DNA of 6,037 nucleotides, taken from assembly GCA_030043235.1 (NCBI GenBank), contig JASHYF010000189.1, positions 1-6,037 of the forward strand, given 5' to 3'. The first letter of the stretch is position 1, and the number at the start of each line of letters is the position of its first letter. The notes under the pieces were generated by a model. The model was not told the DNA's origin. It ran no database searches and was given only the letters and a program-made list of their open reading frames with translations. Of this stretch, positions 1 to 3,892 are shown in pieces. The stretch is from Solirubrobacteraceae bacterium. GTDB taxonomy: Bacteria; Actinomycetota; Thermoleophilia; Solirubrobacterales; Solirubrobacteraceae. Position numbers and translations under genes: made by a program.

Positions 1-46
1 CCCGCCGCTGTGAAACTGTGCCGGCGCACCGCAACGCGCGTCCACC

Positions 47-742
47 TCACGCGCTCGCCCCCGCGCCCGCTGCCGGGGGATGTGTTGGCTCGCGGGCGCT
101 CATCAACGCGAGCGGCACGGCCAGGCCGGCCGAGCGCCGCACGGTGGCGATCTGCCGCCCCGGCTGGACGGCCGCGCGCACCTCGCTCACGTGGGGCGCG
201 AGCGACGCGACGGCGCGCTGCAGGTCCTCCACCACCATCGCCAGGCCCCACAGGCGGGCGGGACGGTCCGGCCCGCCGCCGCGCTCGACCGCCTCCCGCG
301 GTTCCTGCACCACCTCCAGGATCTCCCGTCCGAGGCGGAAGAACGCCTGGCGCGGCGCGCCCGCGGGCGTGGGCTCGTCGCGGACGCGGCGCAGGTCCAG
401 CCCGGCCGCCCGCAGCGCGGCCACGGTGCGGTCTAGGTCCGGGGACATGGCCACGACGTGGTCGATCGCCACCACGCCGTTTGGGTGCACGGGCGCCGCC
501 GGCGGGGCCGGGGCGTGGGAGATGGCGGTGGGCAGCCCGTCGAGCTCCGCGCTGCCGGCGCCCCGCAGCGACCAGCCGAGGATGCCCGCCGCGGGTCGCC
601 CGCCGTCCTGCGCGTGCGCGCCGGCGAAGCGCATGCGCACGGTGCCGAGGAGGCAGGCGCGGTCCGCCACCGCGAAGCCACACGCCGCCCAGGGGCCGGC
701 TGCTGCAGCCAGCGCGATCTCGTCTATTTCGATCTCTTCCAT
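47..742 (-). CDS. VOC (glyoxalase/bleomycin-resistance fold) family protein
   Basis: A 231-residue soluble protein with no signal peptide or membrane segment. Residues 92-146 look like a VOC beta-alpha-beta-beta-beta half: IDHVVAMSPDLDRT, a short helix, then RQAFFRLGREILEVVQEP, with H95 and E143 in the usual metal-ligand places. Residues 163-215 look like a second half (LWGLAMVVEDLQRAVASL followed by strands ending LAVPLALM), but the matching His and Glu are absent. Residues 1-75 form an extra N-terminal part, beta-rich, with GTVRMRF and GILGWSLRG. VOC proteins include dioxygenases, glyoxalases, isomerases and drug-binding resistance proteins. With only one intact ligand pair, the reaction cannot be assigned, and a binding role is as likely as catalysis. 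The ATG at 742 is supported by a purine-rich Shine-Dalgarno sequence eight bases upstream. It diverges from an MFS exporter gene 74 bp away. Family call is fairly sure; function is unknown. Confidence 0.82.
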   Translation of the reverse strand: MEEIEIDEIALAAAAGPWAACGFAVADRACLLGTVRMRFAGAHAQDGGRPAAGILGWSLRGAGSAELDGLPTAISHAPAPPAAPVHPNGVVAIDHVVAMSPDLDRTVAALRAAGLDLRRVRDEPTPAGAPRQAFFRLGREILEVVQEPREAVERGGGPDRPARLWGLAMVVEDLQRAVASLAPHVSEVRAAVQPGRQIATVRRSAGLAVPLALMSAREPTHPPAAGAGASA

Positions 743-816
743 ATCGGGGGCTCTCCCCTACCTTCGCACGCGCGCGAGCCGGGACGGAAGCGCGCGGGCC
801 GCTAAAACGAGCAACC
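743..816. promoter_or_regulatory. Divergent intergenic region between VOC and MFS genes
   Basis: This 74-bp gap must carry the 5' signals of both genes unless their transcripts start inside the opposite gene. On the plus strand the only AT-rich stretch is TAAAAC at 803-808, nine bases before the GTG at 817. If it acts as a -10 element, transcription would begin almost at the start codon and the mRNA would be leaderless. I see no convincing -35 element on either strand and no clear operator palindrome. No regulator gene is adjacent. Confidence 0.25.
746..759 (-). promoter_or_regulatory. Ribosome binding site of the VOC gene, inside a small hairpin
   Basis: Read on the minus strand, GGGGAGAG (758-751) lies eight bases before the ATG at 742, which is good Shine-Dalgarno spacing. 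The same bases form an inverted repeat: GGGG (758-755) can pair with CCCC (750-747) around a 4-base loop, and a G-U pair may extend the stem. The hairpin would bury half of the ribosome binding site. The Shine-Dalgarno call is solid. The hairpin is visible but short, and any regulatory effect is inference. Confidence 0.55.
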
Positions 817-2310
817 GTGAACGCTACACCGGCACCCCGAGACGACCGCCCGGAGCTGAGCGACCGCCGGCGGCTGACGATCCTCGCGATCTGCTGCATG
901 AGCCTGTTGATCGTGGCGATGGACAACACGATCGTGAACGTGGCGCTGCCGTCGATACGCCGCGACCTGCACGCGCCGCTGTCGGGGCTGCAGTGGACGA
1001 TCGACGCGTACGTGATCGTGATCGCGAGCCTGCTGCTGCTGTCGGGATCCACGGGCGACCGCATCGGCCGCCGGCGCACGTTCCAGGTGGGCCTCACGGT
1101 GTTCGGCGCGAGCTCGCTGCTGTGCAGCCTCGCGCCGAGCCTCGGCTGGCTGATCGCCGCGCGCGCGCTGCAGGGCGTGGGCGGCTCGATGCTCAACCCG
1201 GTGGCGATGTCGATCATCACCAACGTGTTCACCGATCCCCGCGAACGCGCGCGGGCGATCGGCGCGTGGGGCGCGGTGGTGGGCATCAGCCTGGCGCTCG
1301 GCCCGATCGTCGGTGGGACGCTCACGCAGAGCGTGGGCTGGCGGGCGATCTTCTGGATCAACGTGCCGATCGCGCTGGCGGCTGTGGTGCTGACGGCGGT
1401 GTTCGTGCCGGAGTCGCGCGCACCGCGCGCGCGACGCATCGACCCGCTGGGCCAGGTGCTGGTGATCGTGACGCTCGCGTCGCTCACGTACGCGATCATC
1501 CAAGGCCCGCAGGCGGGCTGGACCTCGGCGCAGACGATCGGGCTGTTCGCGCTCGCCGCGCTCGCGCTGATCGGGCTGATCGCCTATGAGCTGCGACGCA
1601 GCGAACCGCTGATCGAGCTGCGCTTCTTCCGCAGCGCGCCCTTCTCCGGCGCCACGGTGATCGCCGTCAGCGCGTTCGCCGCGTTCAGCGGGTTCCTGTT
1701 CTTGAACACGCTGTACCTGCAGGACGTGCGCGGCTACTCCCCGCTGCAGGCCGGGCTGTGCACGCTGCCGATGGCCGGCGCGGCGCTCGTGTGCAGCCCG
1801 TTGTCGGGGCGCGCGGTCGGCGGGCGCGGGCCGCGGGCGCCGCTGTTCGTGGCCGGCGTGTGCATGATCGCGAGCGCGCTCGTGCTGACCACGCTCACCT
1901 CCTCCACCTCGCTCGTGCTGCTGCTGTGCGCGTACGCGGTGTTCGGCATCGGCTTCGGCAGCGTGAACGCGCCCATCACCTACGCGGCCGTCTCGGGCAT
2001 GCCCAACAACCAGGCGGGCGTGGCCGCGGCGGTGGCCTCCACCAGCCGCCAGGTCGGGCAGGCGCTGGGAGTGGCGATCACCGGCTCGATCCTCGGCGCG
2101 GCGGTCAGCGCGAACGTCGGCAAGCACCTGGTCTCGGCGAGCCACCCGGCGTGGTGGCTGATCGCCGGCTGGGGCGCGTGCGTGCTCGTGCTCGGCGCCG
2201 CCACCACCGGCAGCTGGGCGAGGCGCACGGCCGAGCGCTGCTGCAACGCGCTGCTCGCATCGTCCCCGGAGGGGGAAGATGAGGCCGCCCCGCGGCCGGT
2301 GCCCGCGTGA
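817..2310 (+). CDS. DHA2-family MFS drug:H+ antiporter (EmrB/QacA type)
   Basis: A 497-residue polytopic membrane protein, the usual length for 14-TM DHA2 exporters, which expel drugs or toxic compounds using the proton gradient. Motifs seen in order: MDNTIVNVALP in TM1 (35-45, the DHA2 signature), W60-T-I-D-A-Y65 in TM2, motif A GSTGDRIGRRR in the 2-3 loop (77-87), RALQGVGG in TM4 (116-123), antiporter motif C GAVVGISLALGPIVGG in TM5 (152-167), and WRAIFWINVP (175-184). The last TM ends near residue 466 and leaves a hydrophilic tail of about 31 residues. The open frame extends back to base 10, but that part is an arginine/proline-rich shadow of the opposite VOC gene. The GTG at 817 is the only common start codon I found between the VOC gene and the first TM, and it gives the normal short cytosolic N-terminus. 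No Shine-Dalgarno sequence precedes it. A small membrane-protein gene follows closely, probably co-transcribed. Substrate is unknown. Confidence 0.93.
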   Translation: MNATPAPRDDRPELSDRRRLTILAICCMSLLIVAMDNTIVNVALPSIRRDLHAPLSGLQWTIDAYVIVIASLLLLSGSTGDRIGRRRTFQVGLTVFGASSLLCSLAPSLGWLIAARALQGVGGSMLNPVAMSIITNVFTDPRERARAIGAWGAVVGISLALGPIVGGTLTQSVGWRAIFWINVPIALAAVVLTAVFVPESRAPRARRIDPLGQVLVIVTLASLTYAIIQGPQAGWTSAQTIGLFALAALALIGLIAYELRRSEPLIELRFFRSAPFSGATVIAVSAFAAFSGFLFLNTLYLQDVRGYSPLQAGLCTLPMAGAALVCSPLSGRAVGGRGPRAPLFVAGVCMIASALVLTTLTSSTSLVLLLCAYAVFGIGFGSVNAPITYAAVSGMPNNQAGVAAAVASTSRQVGQALGVAITGSILGAAVSANVGKHLVSASHPAWWLIAGWGACVLVLGAATTGSWARRTAERCCNALLASSPEGEDEAAPRPVPA

Positions 2311-2316
2311 GCGCGC

Positions 2317-2323
2317 GAAAGGA
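2317..2323 (+). promoter_or_regulatory. Ribosome binding site deciding the start of the small membrane protein
   Basis: GAAAGGA ends ten bases before the GTG at 2334. An earlier in-frame GTG at 2307 overlaps the exporter's stop codon (GTGA), but its nearest purine-rich stretch is about 30 bases upstream (2268-2278), too far to serve it. This favours GTG 2334. Confidence 0.5.
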
Positions 2324-2333
2324 TGGACGCGGC

Positions 2334-2627
2334 GTGAGCGCGCGGACCGGTGCGGCGGGACGCGCTCGCGGGGATGGCCGGCCGCGACGCCTGCTCTTGA
2401 GCGCCGTCCGCTACGTGCTGCCGGCGGCGGTGACGGTGGCGGGCATCGTGATCATGGCGCTGGGCGGCGAAAGCGACGTGGAGGGCGGCGCGAGCATCGT
2501 CAGCGCCGGCCTGGCGATCTACTTCCTCAACTGGCTGTTTCGCATCGGCGTGACGGGCGACCGCGAGCGCGAGCGCGAGGAGGCGGCGCGCGAGTACTTC
2601 GACCGGCATGGCCGCTGGCCCAGTTGA
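2334..2627 (+). CDS. Small two-TM membrane protein, function unknown
   Basis: A 97-residue protein from GTG 2334, or 106 residues if the GTG at 2307 is used. It has a basic N-terminus rich in Arg and Gly. Two hydrophobic segments follow: one around SAVRYVLPAAVTVAGIVIMAL and a second around ASIVSAGLAIYFLNWLF, joined by a short acidic loop GGESDVEGG. The C-terminus is a charged cytosolic tail with an RERERE run and the ending AREYFDRHGRWP. The basic N-terminus and charged tail suggest both ends face the cytoplasm. From memory, similar short tails (YFDxHGxWP) occur in small actinobacterial membrane proteins of unknown role, but I cannot name a family. It lies 23 bp after the exporter stop on the same strand (or overlaps it by 4 bp from the upstream start), so it is probably co-transcribed and may be translationally coupled. 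An accessory role for the exporter is only a guess. Confidence 0.75.
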   Translation: MSARTGAAGRARGDGRPRRLLLSAVRYVLPAAVTVAGIVIMALGGESDVEGGASIVSAGLAIYFLNWLFRIGVTGDREREREEAAREYFDRHGRWPS

Positions 2628-2798
2628 GCGGCCGCTCGCTTTGTGCATCCGTCGAAGGTGAGCGCGCAAGCAGCGCGGGAAGATCCCGCCGTGAGCTCGG
2701 GGGTCGAGACGCCGGCGCGAGCTCCCGCCTGACCGCGGCGGTGACGATGTCGCGCCTGGACCCGCAGACGAGCGCGCGCCTAGCAGCCGGCGCCACGC
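2628..2798. other. Convergent intergenic region
   Basis: This is the gap between the stop codons of the small membrane-protein gene and the GH18 gene. It is GC-rich with no believable gene. A plus-strand frame open across it (2279-2824) is an arginine-rich shadow. It holds one compact hairpin (2675-2689) and a looser inverted pair of GAGCTC sites (2693-2698 and 2719-2724). Confidence 0.5.
2675..2689. terminator. Perfect short hairpin between convergent genes, possible bidirectional terminator
   Basis: GCGGGA, a 3-base loop AGA, then TCCCGC gives a perfect 6-bp GC-rich stem midway between two converging genes, where a shared terminator is expected. No T tract follows on either strand, so it is not a classical intrinsic terminator. 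T-less hairpin terminators have been proposed in high-GC actinobacteria. Short GC palindromes also arise by chance in DNA of this composition. Confidence 0.35.
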
Positions 2799-3776
2799 TC
2801 AATAGCGCGCGACCACGTCGGTGAACGCATACGGCGACTGCGCGATCCCGCTGCAGTCTTCGTTCGTGTTCTCGCCAGATGCGCACTGCCGGTCGCGGTT
2901 GACCGCCCAGAAGGTGAACCGCGCGAGGTGGTTCTGCTGGGCGAACGCGAGCATCGTTTCGAAGTCTTCGACGCTGACGACCTCCGAGGCTTCGTCGGTG
3001 TCGCCGTTCATCGAGGAGATGCCCGCATGTTCGTAGGCGAGCGCCGGCGCGATCCCGTACGCTGAGGCGAGGTCCCGCTCGAGCCCTTCGACCGCCGTGA
3101 TCGACGCGTGGCCCATGTCTGTGCGCGGCGCGCCGAAGTCGAACGGCATGATCGTCCAGGAGCTCGGCATGAAGCCGATCGCGGCGGCGTCCGCGATCAG
3201 GCTCCTGCCGTCCGCTTCGGGACCCGTTTCTTCGCTGCCGAACGTCACCGATATCTCCAGGCCCGGGTCCTCGCTCTGCACGATCGCGAGCGCTTCGATC
3301 ACGCGCCGGCGCACCTTCCTGCTGGCGAACTCGGTGTGCTCGACGTCGACGTCGATGGCGTTCAGCGAGTACGCGTCGATCACCGTCTGATACGCGTTCG
3401 CGAGAGCGGCCGGGCTCTTGCACGCGTTGCCGAGCTTCTTGCCGCTCCAGCCGCCGAACGACACGTCCACTTCCCCGCCGGCCGCGCGGATGCTGTCGAT
3501 GGCCGCTTCGTCGGAGCCCCCCACGAGCGGGCGTTCGCCGTCCCACTCGGGGTCGCAGCCGTGGTGGGCGAGGATGAACGCCAGCGTGAGGGCGTGCACG
3601 CCGGTGGCTTCGATCACGCTCGCCGGGGGCTGCGGCTGGCCCCAGCCGAGGTACTCGTATGGGGCCGCCATCTCGACCGGCTGCGCTAGCGCGAGGGCGC
3701 CCGCCGGCCACAGCAGCGCGAGCGCGCAGCAGGCGCCCACCAGCCGCGCGGCGCGCATGTTCGCGGGATGGCGCAT
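2799..3776 (-). CDS. Secreted GH18 chitinase-like glycoside hydrolase
   Basis: A 325-residue exported protein from ATG 3776. A basic start (RAAR) and a hydrophobic core at residues 12-31 form a Sec signal peptide ending near ALALAQP. The mature part is a single GH18 TIM barrel: YEYLGWGQP at the first strand, SFGGWSG (106-112, the SxGG motif), the catalytic strand AIDVDVE (140-146) with E146 as proton donor and D142/D144 before it, then TIMPFDFG (208-215), and FTFWAVNRDRQC near the end with the conserved Trp of the last strand. GH18 enzymes cleave beta-1,4-N-acetylglucosamine bonds by substrate-assisted catalysis. From memory, this matches the short Streptomyces-type chitinases that carry AIDxDxE and MPFDFG. 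There is no carbohydrate-binding module. Four cysteines (74, 119, 298, 308) could form two disulfides. Start is uncertain: ATG 3758 (319 aa) and GTG 3779 are alternatives. Activity on chitin is likely but not proven; an endo-N-acetylglucosaminidase-type role is possible. Confidence 0.9.
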   Translation of the reverse strand: MRHPANMRAARLVGACCALALLWPAGALALAQPVEMAAPYEYLGWGQPQPPASVIEATGVHALTLAFILAHHGCDPEWDGERPLVGGSDEAAIDSIRAAGGEVDVSFGGWSGKKLGNACKSPAALANAYQTVIDAYSLNAIDVDVEHTEFASRKVRRRVIEALAIVQSEDPGLEISVTFGSEETGPEADGRSLIADAAAIGFMPSSWTIMPFDFGAPRTDMGHASITAVEGLERDLASAYGIAPALAYEHAGISSMNGDTDEASEVVSVEDFETMLAFAQQNHLARFTFWAVNRDRQCASGENTNEDCSGIAQSPYAFTDVVARY

Positions 3777-3785
3777 CACCTCCTC
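3775..3785 (-). promoter_or_regulatory. Extended Shine-Dalgarno sequence overlapping the GH18 start
   Basis: On the minus strand GAGGAGGTGAT complements an unusually long part of the 16S rRNA 3' end (anti-SD core CACCUCC plus flanks). Its GGAGG core is only two bases from ATG 3776 and about twenty from ATG 3758, so neither in-frame ATG has normal spacing. It marks a real gene start here but does not settle which codon is used. Confidence 0.55.
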
Positions 3786-3892
3786 ACCACTGTCATCAGC
3801 CTAAAGCACGCGCGGAGGGCGCCGATACAAGCATGTGCGCACGATTGCACGATACGTCTGCGTGTGTGCCCACTGGGGAGCACACGAGAGCG
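3777..3892. promoter_or_regulatory. Divergent intergenic region between GH18 and c-di-GMP genes
   Basis: This 116-bp gap separates two divergently read genes and is visibly less GC-rich than its flanks, as a promoter region would be. It contains a tandem pair GCACGATT/GCACGATA (3838-3853 region, the shared GCACGAT at 3839-3845 and 3847-3853). On the minus strand TAGGCT (3803-3798) fits the loose TAnnnT -10 pattern about 22 bases before ATG 3776, without a recognisable -35. No clear promoter is seen on the plus strand. Confidence 0.3.

Noticed and set aside
10..816. Long in-frame N-terminal extension of the exporter (about 269 codons upstream of GTG 817)
   Set aside because: It is Arg/Pro/Ala-rich, lies entirely opposite the VOC gene or in the promoter gap, and no MFS transporter has such a domain. 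The transporter signature begins right after GTG 817.
802..2145. 447-residue minus-strand ORF opposite the exporter
   Set aside because: Composition is Arg/His/Gln/Ala-rich with no motif. It is the antisense shadow expected of a high-GC coding region.
2693..2724. GAGCTC inverted pair as a second terminator
   Set aside because: Pairing stops after about seven bases and leaves a large loop, and each GAGCTC is itself palindromic. This is chance-level in such DNA.
2279..2824. 181-residue plus-strand ORF with purine-rich GGAGGGGG just before its ATG
   Set aside because: Despite the Shine-Dalgarno-like stretch, the translation is low-complexity Arg/Gly. It overlaps the two-TM protein in another frame and runs into the GH18 3' end.
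3365..3428. Loss of the first Asp in the GH18 DxxDxDxE motif as a sign of inactivity
   Set aside because: The residue is Asn here, but the two later Asp residues and the catalytic Glu are present. From memory the short Streptomyces-type GH18 enzymes commonly lack that first Asp.
2527..3711. 394-residue minus-strand ORF over the GH18 gene
   Set aside because: It is a different frame of the same strand as GH18, Arg-rich and without motifs. The GH18 frame has a signal peptide and all catalytic motifs.
3705..3740. Possible lipobox (VGAC) in the GH18 signal peptide
   Set aside because: The cysteine falls near the start of the hydrophobic core, with about 15 further hydrophobic residues after it. 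An ordinary secretory signal peptide fits better.
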